A stretch of DNA of 34,401 bases, taken from an uncultured SAR86 cluster bacterium (GTDB lineage Bacteria > Pseudomonadota > Gammaproteobacteria > Magnimaribacterales > D2472). The DNA lies in assembly GCA_902623535.1 (NCBI GenBank), contig CACNUA010000011.1, positions 1 through 34,401 on the forward strand. Reading direction: 5' to 3'. A program made the translations under genes and the position numbers. Positions 7,379 to 14,763 of this stretch are shown here, one piece after another (the stretch's first letter is position 1; every line of letters begins with the position of its first letter). A model generated the notes under the pieces. The model ran no database searches. It was not told the origin of the DNA and saw only the letters and a program-made list of their open reading frames with translations.

Positions 7379-8080
7379 ATGACTGATAATATCGACCAAA
7401 ATGAAGTTCAAAAATTTGCAGCCATTGCGGAACAATGGTGGGATCCCACTGGTGATTTCAAACCCTTGCATGTGATTAATCCAATCAGAGCAGAATATAT
7501 CTCCAATAAAATTGATCTTAAGGGCAAAAAAGTTTTGGATGTTGGATGTGGAGGCGGTCTACTTGCTGAAGCATTATTTGATGCGGGAGCTGAGGTTTCA
7601 GCAATAGATGTAACAGAAAGAAATATTGAAGTAGCAAAACATCATGCTAATGCTCACAAAAAAAATATTTCATACCATCTCACAGATGCGAAAAGTTTTT
7701 CAAATAATCATAAAAACTACTTTGATATTGTGACCTGTCTTGAGGTTTTGGAGCATGTGCCTGACCCATCAGTTTTAATAAACGAATGCTCCTCTATGCT
7801 CAAAAGAGATGGGTCCTTGTTCCTTTCAACAATCAATAAAAATCCACGATCTTTTGTAACAGCAATTTTTGGAGCCGAATACCTCTTTCAATTGTTGCCT
7901 AAAGGCACTCATGAATATGCAAAATTTATAAAACCTTATGAATTAGAGTCATATATGACTTCAGCAAATATAAAGCTCATGGAAAGCAAGGGTCTTTTTT
8001 ATAACCCCCTCTTTCATAGTGCAAAACTAAATAATGATTTAGGTGTTAACTATATGATGCATGGTGTGAAAGTTGATTAA
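7379..8080 (+). CDS. ubiG: Ubiquinone biosynthesis O-methyltransferase
   Basis: 233-residue SAM-dependent methyltransferase that performs the two O-methylations in ubiquinone synthesis. The UbiG-specific opening (EVQKFAAIAEQWWDPTGDFKPLH, about 9-31) precedes SAM motif I VLDVGCGGG at 52-60, the acidic IDVTERNIEVAK and the post-motif DIVTCLEVLEHVPDP. Length is near E. coli UbiG (240). The stop overlaps the start of the following phosphatase by 8 bp. The order ubiG-phosphatase-YciK-like SDR matches the Pseudomonas ubiG-mupP-PA3173 arrangement, which supports all three calls. Confidence 0.96.
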   Translation: MTDNIDQNEVQKFAAIAEQWWDPTGDFKPLHVINPIRAEYISNKIDLKGKKVLDVGCGGGLLAEALFDAGAEVSAIDVTERNIEVAKHHANAHKKNISYHLTDAKSFSNNHKNYFDIVTCLEVLEHVPDPSVLINECSSMLKRDGSLFLSTINKNPRSFVTAIFGAEYLFQLLPKGTHEYAKFIKPYELESYMTSANIKLMESKGLFYNPLFHSAKLNNDLGVNYMMHGVKVD

Positions 8081-8738
8081 AGGATTGCTCTTTGATTTGG
8101 ATGGCACCTTACTTGATTCTGCTCCAGACTTTGTTTATTGCTTAAATTCTCTTTTAGAAAAATATCAAAAGCCTCCAACAGATGCAGATTTAATAAGATC
8201 TTATGTTTCTGATGGAAGCGCAATGTTAGTCAAGCTTGGATTTAAAATTGAGGAAGATCATCCTGAATTTGAAAAATTAAAAAAAGAATTTCTTGATTCT
8301 TATAAAAATAACCTTGGCAAGTTTTCAAATTTATTTTCTGGTGCTTCGGAATTGATAGAAAAAATTAAGCTTGATAATTTGAAATGGGGAATCGTAACTA
8401 ACAAACCATATGTATATGCCACTAAAATTATTGAAGAAACTCCTGATCTATCATCCTGTATGACCTTGGTTTGTCCAGATCATCTAAAAAAAGCTAAACC
8501 TAGCCCTGAAGGAATATTGTTAGCATGCAATCAACTTAATCTTAATCCGAAGGAAGTGATTTATTTTGGAGATCACCAAAAGGATTTAATGGCTTCTAGA
8601 GCAGCTGGAACTATTACCGCAGCATGCACTTATGGGTATGCATTAAAATCATCTGACCTTGAGAATGATGATATTGAAATTAGAAATTTATTAGAGTTTT
8701 CAAAAACTAATTTTAAATCGCTTGATGAACACGCTTGA
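8073..8738 (+). CDS. mupP: HAD-family phosphatase, MupP-like (Gph family)
   Basis: 221-residue haloacid-dehalogenase phosphatase. Motif I is DLDGT with the nucleophile at D8 and acid at D10. Motif II is VTNKP, the motif III lysine is in KAKPSPEG, and motif IV is YFGDHQKDLMAS. The GDH form of motif IV and the place directly after ubiG favour MupP, the N-acetylmuramic acid 6-phosphate phosphatase of cell-wall recycling, over phosphoglycolate phosphatase (usually GDS). Recycling partners amgK and murU are not in this window, so the substrate stays inferred. The only usable start is TTG 8073, since a stop lies just upstream in frame. It overlaps ubiG and the next gene, implying translational coupling. 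Confidence 0.85.
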   Translation: MIKGLLFDLDGTLLDSAPDFVYCLNSLLEKYQKPPTDADLIRSYVSDGSAMLVKLGFKIEEDHPEFEKLKKEFLDSYKNNLGKFSNLFSGASELIEKIKLDNLKWGIVTNKPYVYATKIIEETPDLSSCMTLVCPDHLKKAKPSPEGILLACNQLNLNPKEVIYFGDHQKDLMASRAAGTITAACTYGYALKSSDLENDDIEIRNLLEFSKTNFKSLDEHA

Positions 8739-9468
8739 AAATAAAAATATCTTGATCACTGGTGCTTCTAGAGGGATAGGTAATAAGCTAGCAACTCATT
8801 TTGCTTCTCAAGGAGCTAACATAGTTTTACTAGCAAGCAATGAGGAGAGTCTTAACAAGACCTATGATGGATTGGTGTCAATTAACCCAAAAGGTAAGCA
8901 TCTTATTATTTGCTGTGATTTAAGCAACTTAGATGCTTCTCATTACGATGAAATTAAATTAAATATTGACGAAAACTATAACGAGCTTCACGGCCTTGTA
9001 CTAAATGCAGCAATTTTAGGCAAGATGAGTGCCTTGAGTGACTATGATTTAGATACTTGGAACAAGGTAATGAATGTAAACCTCACTTCGCAGTTTATGC
9101 TTGCAAAGACTATGCTACCAATTTTAACTAACTCTCAAAAAGCAAGAATTATTTTTACGTCTTCTGGTGTGGCTGATTATGGTAAGGCTTTTTGGGGAGC
9201 ATATTCGGTAAGCAAGTTTGCTGTGAAGGGATTGGCTGAAATATTTCGAGATGAACTCGAAAATATTCATGATCTAAAGATATTTAATTTTGATCCAGGT
9301 GCATCTCCAACGGATATGAGGTCAACTGCATATCCTGGCGAAGACCCAAATGACCTTAAATCACTCGATGAACTTATGCCTTGTTATGACTGGTTTTTCT
9401 CAAAGGATAGTGACGCCGCAACTGAACATTACTTTAGATATTCAGAATTAATCAAGACTATCCCATAG
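8725..9468 (+). CDS. yciK: YciK-like SDR oxidoreductase
   Basis: 247-residue short-chain dehydrogenase from ATG 8725 (a TTG lies one codon earlier). The cofactor loop TGASRGIG is near residue 13, followed by LNAA in place of NNAG and a YSVSK active-site pair in the GAYSVSKFAVKGL helix, which resembles YciK/PA3173. No substrate is established for this subgroup. It overlaps the phosphatase gene by 14 bp and is the last gene of the ubiG cluster. Its 3' end overlaps the convergent glycosylase gene by 21 bp, a sign of strong compaction. Confidence 0.88.
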   Translation: MNTLENKNILITGASRGIGNKLATHFASQGANIVLLASNEESLNKTYDGLVSINPKGKHLIICCDLSNLDASHYDEIKLNIDENYNELHGLVLNAAILGKMSALSDYDLDTWNKVMNVNLTSQFMLAKTMLPILTNSQKARIIFTSSGVADYGKAFWGAYSVSKFAVKGLAEIFRDELENIHDLKIFNFDPGASPTDMRSTAYPGEDPNDLKSLDELMPCYDWFFSKDSDAATEHYFRYSELIKTIP

Positions 9469-10053
9469 GTTCAAACTCAGGTAGGAATTAAATGGTTTGT
9501 AAATCTCCTCAATACTTTCTAAGGTCTCATTAGGAAAAAAATTATTGCATGCCCTTTTTATGCCTAAATCTCCTTTGGGCAATATATTGACATCACCTAA
9601 GAAAAACATTTTTGCCATATCTACTGTCCAAGGCCCTATCCCCTTATAAGAAATTAATAAATTAGTGAATTCCTCTGCTCCAATGGTTTTGTAATAATTT
9701 TTCTTCTTTTGTAATGTATTAGAAATTAAAATATTTTTTACATATTCACATTTTTTTTGAGAGAGTCCACTATCCCTAAGGTCATTCTCTAAGTTCCTAT
9801 TTTGTAATGGGTGATTAATGATAAATTTCTCAGCTCGCTCCCATATAGTTTTTGCAGCTTTTGTAGAAAGTTGTTGTCCTACAATTGCCTTTGATAAATA
9901 GACTGACAATTCTCCATTAAATAGTTTGAGCTGTTTTGGAGGGCTGCTTTTTAAAAAATTTAAAAAACTAGAATGGTAATTTTTTTTAGAAATTTTTAAT
10001 AAATCCAAATGAATCTTCTTATATTCCATTTTTAATGATTTGGTCGACTTCAT
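9448..10053 (-). CDS. DNA-3-methyladenine glycosylase-like protein (HhH-GPD, AlkA-type)
   Basis: 201-residue HhH-GPD base-excision glycosylase. The segment AIVGQQLSTKAAKTIW (56-71) is typical of AlkA/MAG proteins. The helix-hairpin-helix YKGIGPWTVDM is at 136-146 and the catalytic aspartate at D162 in LPKGDLGIKRA. It would excise alkylated bases such as 3-methyladenine. There are no four C-terminal cysteines, so it is not of the iron-sulfur Nth/MutY type. ATG 10053 gives a 35 bp overlap with rluB; ATG 10029 (residue 9) gives an 11 bp overlap and may be the real start. It is last in the scpA-scpB-rluB run. Confidence 0.88.
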   Translation of the reverse strand: MKSTKSLKMEYKKIHLDLLKISKKNYHSSFLNFLKSSPPKQLKLFNGELSVYLSKAIVGQQLSTKAAKTIWERAEKFIINHPLQNRNLENDLRDSGLSQKKCEYVKNILISNTLQKKKNYYKTIGAEEFTNLLISYKGIGPWTVDMAKMFFLGDVNILPKGDLGIKRACNNFFPNETLESIEEIYKPFNSYLSLNLWDSLD

Positions 10054-10735
10054 TTGAGGTAAGTTCTTTTAATTGTCCTTCTTTTAAGTCCTTATCTAAA
10101 AATATCGAACCAAATCTAACACGTTTTAGTCTGCTAACTTGTAAGCCATGATAATCAAAAAGATTTCTTACTTCTCTATTTTTCCCTGACTGTAAACAGA
10201 CAGTAAACCATTGATTGGATGATTGCTTCACCCCCAGGACAATATCTGTCAACTGCAATTTTTTATCATCAATATTTATACCTTTCAGCATGGATTCTTT
10301 AATTTTCTCACTAAAGCTCCCTCTTGCTCTGACAAGATATTCTCTATCAATTATCGAAGATGGATGCATGAGTTTATGTGCTAGCTCACCATTATTTGTT
10401 ATTAATAAGAGGCCAGTTGTATTGACATCAAGTCTGCCGATTGAAATCCAATTAGTTGATGGATCAGGTAAATTATCGAATATTGTTGCGCCAAATTTTT
10501 GTGGGTTCTTAGAACATATCACACCACGTTGTTTATTTAGCATGATAATTCTAGTGGGTTGAGCAATAGATTCTATTAAATTTCCATCGACATATACTTT
10601 GTCTAATTCACCAACTTTATCTCCTAGCTTTGCTTGAGCGTAATTGAGTCGAACCCTTCCTTGTTTTATGATCTCTTCGGATTTGCGCCTAGATCCAAAC
10701 CCAGCGCTTGCTAGAAACTTTTGTAGTCTTTGCAT
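10019..10735 (-). CDS. rluB: Pseudouridine synthase, RsuA/RluB family
   Basis: 238 residues. An N-terminal S4 RNA-binding domain (about 1-45) precedes the synthase core, with the catalytic aspartate at D103 in GRLDVNTTGLLL. The later motif NREVRNLFDYHGLQVSRLKR is typical of this family. RluB modifies U2605 of 23S rRNA. The name rests on the conserved scpA-scpB-rluB order; the long basic C-terminal tail of E. coli RluB (about 290 aa) is missing, so length alone would also fit RsuA or RluE. It starts 8 bp after scpB. Confidence 0.9.
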   Translation of the reverse strand: MQRLQKFLASAGFGSRRKSEEIIKQGRVRLNYAQAKLGDKVGELDKVYVDGNLIESIAQPTRIIMLNKQRGVICSKNPQKFGATIFDNLPDPSTNWISIGRLDVNTTGLLLITNNGELAHKLMHPSSIIDREYLVRARGSFSEKIKESMLKGINIDDKKLQLTDIVLGVKQSSNQWFTVCLQSGKNREVRNLFDYHGLQVSRLKRVRFGSIFLDKDLKEGQLKELTSNEVDQIIKNGI

Positions 10736-10743
10736 TCAATGCA

Positions 10744-11307
10744 TTATCCAGTTTGAAGATTGAAATCATCAACAAGTCCAATCGAAGCATCTTCTATCTC
10801 GGGTAATGGCGGGAGATCAGATATTGATTTAATCTGTAAATCATCTAAAAAATTAGATGTAGTTTTGTAAAGAGTTGGTCTTCCTGGAACATCTCTATAT
10901 CCTGCAGCTTGGATCCAATTTTTATCAAGAAGTGTTCTTATAATTTGAGAGCTAACACTTACGCCTCGAATATCCTCAATATCACCTCTTGTAACTGGCT
11001 GCTTGTAGGCAATTATTGAAACCGTTTCCATTAAAGCTTTAGATGTTCTAGCTTGGGTGTCACTCCACATTGGATAAATTAGTTCAGAAAATTCAGATTT
11101 AATTTGAAGACGGTATCCACTAGCAACTTCTAATATTGAAAGTGAAGTATCTTGATATCTTAATTCCAAGTCATTAAGGACTTCCTTAATTTCCGATAAT
11201 TCAACTTTGATGCCTTGATTTGATAAAAGAGATTTCATTTCTGAAAGTTTTACTGGTCGAGCTGCGCCAAACAAGATAGCTTCAACATGATTTGCAATTA
11301 ATTCCAT
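10744..11307 (-). CDS. scpB: SMC-Scp complex subunit ScpB
   Basis: 187-residue kleisin-associated winged-helix protein. The first half (HVEAILFGAARPVKLSE) is the N-terminal winged helix. The second contains the family signature ALMETVSIIAYKQPVTRGDIEDIRG, near residues 90-114, and GRPTLYKTT. ScpB binds ScpA and the SMC ATPase in chromosome segregation. Its ATG shares a base with the scpA stop, so the two are translationally coupled. A matching smc gene is not in the window. Confidence 0.96.
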   Translation of the reverse strand: MELIANHVEAILFGAARPVKLSEMKSLLSNQGIKVELSEIKEVLNDLELRYQDTSLSILEVASGYRLQIKSEFSELIYPMWSDTQARTSKALMETVSIIAYKQPVTRGDIEDIRGVSVSSQIIRTLLDKNWIQAAGYRDVPGRPTLYKTTSNFLDDLQIKSISDLPPLPEIEDASIGLVDDFNLQTG

Positions 11308-12101
11308 TAATGGACTCCCTGACTAACTGATTTAAGATACAACTGATTTGAGTCCTCATTCTGAATGATTTCTATATTGCCATCCTTAACGAGCTCTAGT
11401 GATGCCAATAAAGCAACTGCAACACCTTGTCTCCCCTCGGATTTTTTAAAGGTCTTAAAGAACTGAATGATATTTCTTTTGGTTAAAAGACCAAGAATAT
11501 GCTCAATCCTCTCTTGAGTTGATAGTTCCTCAAATTCAACAAAGTGGATTCCTTCAAATTTAGGCCTTGAAATTACTTCAGCAAACACATCCCGAAGATC
11601 AGTTGTATTAAATGGGAGTTGTTCCTTGTGCTCATTAAACTTTGGCAGGCCAGCATTGGCAACAAAATAATCCCGTTCAATTTTTGGAAGGTTTGAGATT
11701 CTTTCCGAAACAGATTTAAAGCGTTTATATTCTTGTAGTCTTTTTATCAGAGTTGATCTTGGATCTTCTTCATCTTCAAGTTCATTATCTTGAGGAAGCA
11801 ACATTCTAGATTTAATGTGCGCTAGAGTTGCCGCCATGACCATATAATCTGATGCGAGCTCAACTTTCAATTCTTCCATAATCTCTATATATTGAAGGTA
11901 TTGTTCTGTGATTGAAGCTACATCTAACTCCAATATATCAATATCTTTCTTATTAATTAAATATAAAAGAAGATCCATTGGACCTGAGAACTCCTCAAGG
12001 ATTAATTCAAGGGCATTTGGAGGAATAAATAAATCCTCTGGGAGAGCATCAATATTTTTACCCTTAATCAACGGAAATTCTCTTTGAATTGTAGAGCTCA
12101 T
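11307..12101 (-). CDS. scpA: SMC-Scp complex kleisin subunit ScpA
   Basis: 264-residue kleisin that bridges the SMC heads. The N-terminal helical domain has the signature FSGPMDLLLYLINKKDIDILELD, about 34-56, followed by ITEQYLQYIEIM and AATLAHIKSRMLLP. The C-terminal winged helix binds the other SMC head. It is first in the scpA-scpB-rluB run. Upstream, 33-48 bp from the ATG, lies a consensus NrdR box, which could place this operon under dNTP-linked control; that is inference. Confidence 0.96.
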   Translation of the reverse strand: MSSTIQREFPLIKGKNIDALPEDLFIPPNALELILEEFSGPMDLLLYLINKKDIDILELDVASITEQYLQYIEIMEELKVELASDYMVMAATLAHIKSRMLLPQDNELEDEEDPRSTLIKRLQEYKRFKSVSERISNLPKIERDYFVANAGLPKFNEHKEQLPFNTTDLRDVFAEVISRPKFEGIHFVEFEELSTQERIEHILGLLTKRNIIQFFKTFKKSEGRQGVAVALLASLELVKDGNIEIIQNEDSNQLYLKSVSQGVH

Positions 12102-12133
12102 CTACTAGATAGTGTAATCATTGAGTGAATAAT

Positions 12134-12149
12134 ACACAATATATAGTGT
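12134..12149. promoter_or_regulatory. Consensus NrdR box between scpA and aroF
   Basis: ACACAATATATAGTGT fits the published NrdR-box consensus acaCwAtATaTwGtgt at all 16 positions. It lies 33 bp upstream of scpA (minus) and about 120 bp upstream of the DAHP synthase gene (plus). NrdR boxes normally come in pairs about three helical turns apart. The only partner I see, 12100-12115, has one good half (ATAGTGT) and a poor other half. The nrdR gene itself is at 29751. Confidence 0.5.
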
Positions 12150-12269
12150 TTTTAAAGCTTTTTAAGGCTTATGCAAAGAATTTAAGTCAATGAATTAAAT
12201 TTCGGTAAAAACATATATATTTTTGATTAATATATTTTTTATAGTTTTTTATCAATTATCATACTGCAA

Positions 12270-13319
12270 ATGAATTATCTTACTGACAATACAAGAATTG
12301 TAGAGAAGTTTGATCTAATAACTCCTAATGAAGTTTTAGAGAAATATCCTCTTACAGATGAGGTTGCAGCGCTTGTGTATGGAACTAGAAATGAAATAAG
12401 TCAGATTCTCCATGGCAAAGATGATAGATTGCTTGTGATATGTGGGCCATGTTCAGTTCATGATAAAAAATCAGCCATTGAATACGCTAAATTTTTAAAA
12501 GATGCTAGAGATCAATTCTCAGATAATCTTTTGATAGTAATGAGGGTTTACTTTGAAAAGCCCAGGACTACAGTTGGTTGGAAAGGTCTCATAAACGACC
12601 CTGATCTCAATAATACTTTTAATGCTAATAAAGGCTTGATGTTAGCTAGATCAATTCTTAAAGAAATTTCTGAAATTGGACTTCCTATAGGTACAGAATT
12701 CCTAGATCCCATTTCACCACAATACGTTGCCGATCTAATTTCATGGGGTGCAATTGGTGCTCGGACTGCTGAAAGTCAATCTCACAGAGAGCTAGCCTCA
12801 GGATTATCTTGTCCAATTGGTATCAAAAATGGAACAACAGGAGCCCTAAAACCCGCAATTGACGGAATTCAAGCAGCTAACCACTCACACGTCTTCTTCT
12901 CAAATACTAAAGAAGGTATGGTCTCAATTTATAAGACTTCAGGTAATTCAGATGCTCACATTATTTTAAGAGGCGGCAGTAATCCTAATTACGATAGTGA
13001 GGCAGTTGAAAAGACCTTAGTTGCGTTGAGGGAAGCCGAAGTTAATGAATCAATAATGATTGACGCTAGTCACGGAAATAGCCAGAAGCAGCATAAAAAT
13101 CAAATTATGGTCACTCAAAAGATTGCCGAACAAATTTCAGACGGTAATTTGCTTATCAGAGGCCTCATGCTAGAGAGTAATTTAGTGGAAGGTAACCAGT
13201 CAATTTCTGAAAACCTCACTTATGGTCAAAGTATTACTGATGCTTGTATGAATACAGAAGATACATTGATATGTTTAAAGGTTTGCTTTGATGCTGTTGA
13301 AAAAAGAAGAGGGGGCTAA
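12270..13319 (+). CDS. aroF: 3-deoxy-7-phosphoheptulonate (DAHP) synthase, class I (AroF/G/H)
   Basis: 349 residues. It condenses phosphoenolpyruvate and erythrose 4-phosphate, the first step to aromatic amino acids. The metal and substrate motifs are present: CGPCSVHD, MRVYFEKPRTTVGWKGLINDP, GAIGARTAESQSHRELASGLS, and DASHGNSQKQHKNQ near the C-terminus. Details such as LDPISPQY and the N-terminal ITPNEVLEKYPL look more like the tyrosine-sensitive AroF than AroG, but allosteric type cannot be fixed from sequence alone. ATG 12270 has no clear ribosome site. The upstream 168 bp is AT-rich and holds an NrdR box; no confident promoter was picked. The following gene begins at the next base. Confidence 0.95.
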   Translation: MNYLTDNTRIVEKFDLITPNEVLEKYPLTDEVAALVYGTRNEISQILHGKDDRLLVICGPCSVHDKKSAIEYAKFLKDARDQFSDNLLIVMRVYFEKPRTTVGWKGLINDPDLNNTFNANKGLMLARSILKEISEIGLPIGTEFLDPISPQYVADLISWGAIGARTAESQSHRELASGLSCPIGIKNGTTGALKPAIDGIQAANHSHVFFSNTKEGMVSIYKTSGNSDAHIILRGGSNPNYDSEAVEKTLVALREAEVNESIMIDASHGNSQKQHKNQIMVTQKIAEQISDGNLLIRGLMLESNLVEGNQSISENLTYGQSITDACMNTEDTLICLKVCFDAVEKRRGG

Positions 13320-14111
13320 TTGAAGGAAGTTTCAGTTTCACTTGACATAATCAATACCATAGGACCTACTTCAGCAATAGTTTTGGCTGTAATTCAGCAG
13401 AAAAAAATCCCCACTGAAGACTTTGATGAACTGATCTCTGTTTTAGATAATTACCTTAATTTTGAAAATAGAGAAAATCTCATCCATGCGACTCAAAAGC
13501 TTCTTAAACTAAAACTTATTGGATCTAGCGATTCTGCAACTAGAAAAAAAGATAATCTTTACAAATTAAGGCTTCCTGGGAAGTCTCAAGCAGGGTCAAA
13601 AAAGCAAATAACTTCTATGTGGCATCCTAATCAAGAAGTTTACGAAGTATTATTAATGGGTGGAATATCAAAAGAGTTTAGTGCTAGCAAGCTAAAAGAA
13701 TTTAAAATTTATTGGGGCGAAAAAGGCTTGATAAAGGATAATTGGAACTCAATCTTTGTTGACTTTGTAAAAAGAGAATGGGTAAAGGAAAAATCACCAA
13801 ATAAAGGTGCTCCAACCCAAATGAATAAAAATTGGCAGCCCAGCAGTGATGCCTTTGAAGTTCTCGAGTTGGCTAATATTCCAAAAAATGTTTCACAATC
13901 ATATATATTAGAGTTTGTACTGTTTTGGGAAGAAGATGGTGTAGCTCTAAAATCATGGAATTCAAAGTTCGTAGACTTTGTAAAAAGAAAAGAAATAGTT
14001 AATACAATTAATAATGAAGAAAATAAAAGATCTGATAACAAAGAAGAAGAATATGGAAAATCATCAGAGCAGACAAAAGACTTATCATGGTCAAAGGATC
14101 TCGAGCTCTAA
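13320..14111 (+). CDS. Protein with two DnaT-like domains (putative primosomal factor)
   Basis: 263 residues. An N-terminal region (1-85) looks like a small winged-helix fold. Two copies of a DnaT C-terminal-like domain follow, about 100-155 and 170-226. Each has an initial W-x-P, a GI/NIP turn, F..YW or F..FW, and a closing W-NS-FVDFVKR. In E. coli DnaT, one such domain binds ssDNA and hands DnaB-DnaC to PriA/PriB during replication restart. The acidic, low-complexity tail (235-255) is unlike DnaT. The start is TTG 13320, directly after the aroF stop, with AGGGGG as ribosome site. It overlaps the next gene, whose product resembles phage helicase loaders. The DnaT relation is from motif reading only; function is inferred. 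Confidence 0.75.
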   Translation: MKEVSVSLDIINTIGPTSAIVLAVIQQKKIPTEDFDELISVLDNYLNFENRENLIHATQKLLKLKLIGSSDSATRKKDNLYKLRLPGKSQAGSKKQITSMWHPNQEVYEVLLMGGISKEFSASKLKEFKIYWGEKGLIKDNWNSIFVDFVKREWVKEKSPNKGAPTQMNKNWQPSSDAFEVLELANIPKNVSQSYILEFVLFWEEDGVALKSWNSKFVDFVKRKEIVNTINNEENKRSDNKEEEYGKSSEQTKDLSWSKDLEL

Positions 14112-14661
14112 AAAGAAACTCATAATTCAATTCATTGAGGACTTATTTTATAAGTTTGAAGTAGCTTATCATTATCAGTTTTTTAAAATTTACTCATCTA
14201 ATGAAAAAATAATTTCTGCAAAACGACTATGGGCCAGTACATTAAAAAACTTTTCAATTCATCAGCTAAACGAAGCTAGTGCATTTATTATTAGCAATAA
14301 TGAGTTCATTCCTACTCTAAATGAATTTGTAAAAGCAGTAAGAAAGCAGCCTTACTCAGATAGCATTCCGAGTGCTGATGAAGCATTTTTGGAAGCTCAA
14401 AAATCTTATTCTCCAAGAAAAAAATATAATTGGTCACATCCGATAGTTTATTTTGCTGGATGCAAAACTGGGTGGAGTGCTCTGAATGACTCTAATCAAT
14501 ACAATGTAATTAACCAATTTAGAAAAAATTATGCAGAATTACTGACTAAACTTGAAGAGGGCTTGAATTTATCAATTGATCATCCTGAGACTGAAGAATT
14601 TGAATCAAAAAAGTTTGATTCCAGTTTATTCAAACAACTCAGAAAAGAATATGATCTTTGA
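14014..14661 (+). CDS. Putative helicase-loader-like protein (resembles lambda P family)
   Basis: 215 residues. The core from about residue 34 has an aromatic-rich helix (FYKFEVAYHYQFFKIY), then LWASTLKNFS and an E-FIPTLNEFVKAVRK stretch. The tail has WSHPIVYFAG, GWSALN and FRKNYAELL. This pattern recalls phage lambda replication protein P, which delivers DnaB helicase, but similarity is faint and has not been tested. There is no Walker motif, so it is not DnaC-like. Starts at ATG 14014 and ATG 14053 are both possible; the latter has a GAAGAAG ribosome site and a smaller overlap (59 bp) with the DnaT-like gene. The neighbour suggests both act in helicase loading. No other phage genes are nearby. 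Confidence 0.7.
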   Translation: MKKIKDLITKKKNMENHQSRQKTYHGQRISSSKKKLIIQFIEDLFYKFEVAYHYQFFKIYSSNEKIISAKRLWASTLKNFSIHQLNEASAFIISNNEFIPTLNEFVKAVRKQPYSDSIPSADEAFLEAQKSYSPRKKYNWSHPIVYFAGCKTGWSALNDSNQYNVINQFRKNYAELLTKLEEGLNLSIDHPETEEFESKKFDSSLFKQLRKEYDL

Positions 14662-14669
14662 GGCAAAAA

Positions 14670-14698
14670 CATACAATTTGGGCTGATTACACTATAAT
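14670..14698 (+). promoter_or_regulatory. Candidate promoter of the RND efflux operon
   Basis: A perfect -10 TATAAT at 14693-14698, with only a weak -35 (CATACA, 14670-14675) 17 bp before it. It would give a leader of about 60 nt before the adaptor gene. The spacing and perfect -10 make it the best candidate in this 102 bp gap. Confidence 0.4.
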
Positions 14699-14763
14699 AC
14701 ACATCCTTTTAAACAGGAGATTTGGACCTATATATAAGAGTAGGCTCATAAAATATAAAGATT

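Noticed and set aside
12100..12115. Second NrdR box beside the consensus one
   Set aside because: Only the right half (ATAGTGT) is good, it overlaps the scpA start codon, and spacing is 34 bp, not the typical 31-32; mentioned but not annotated.
14722..14751. Nine-codon TTG leader ORF before the RND adaptor
   Set aside because: The AGGAG lies only two bases before the TTG, too close for normal initiation, and the peptide has no attenuator-like codons.
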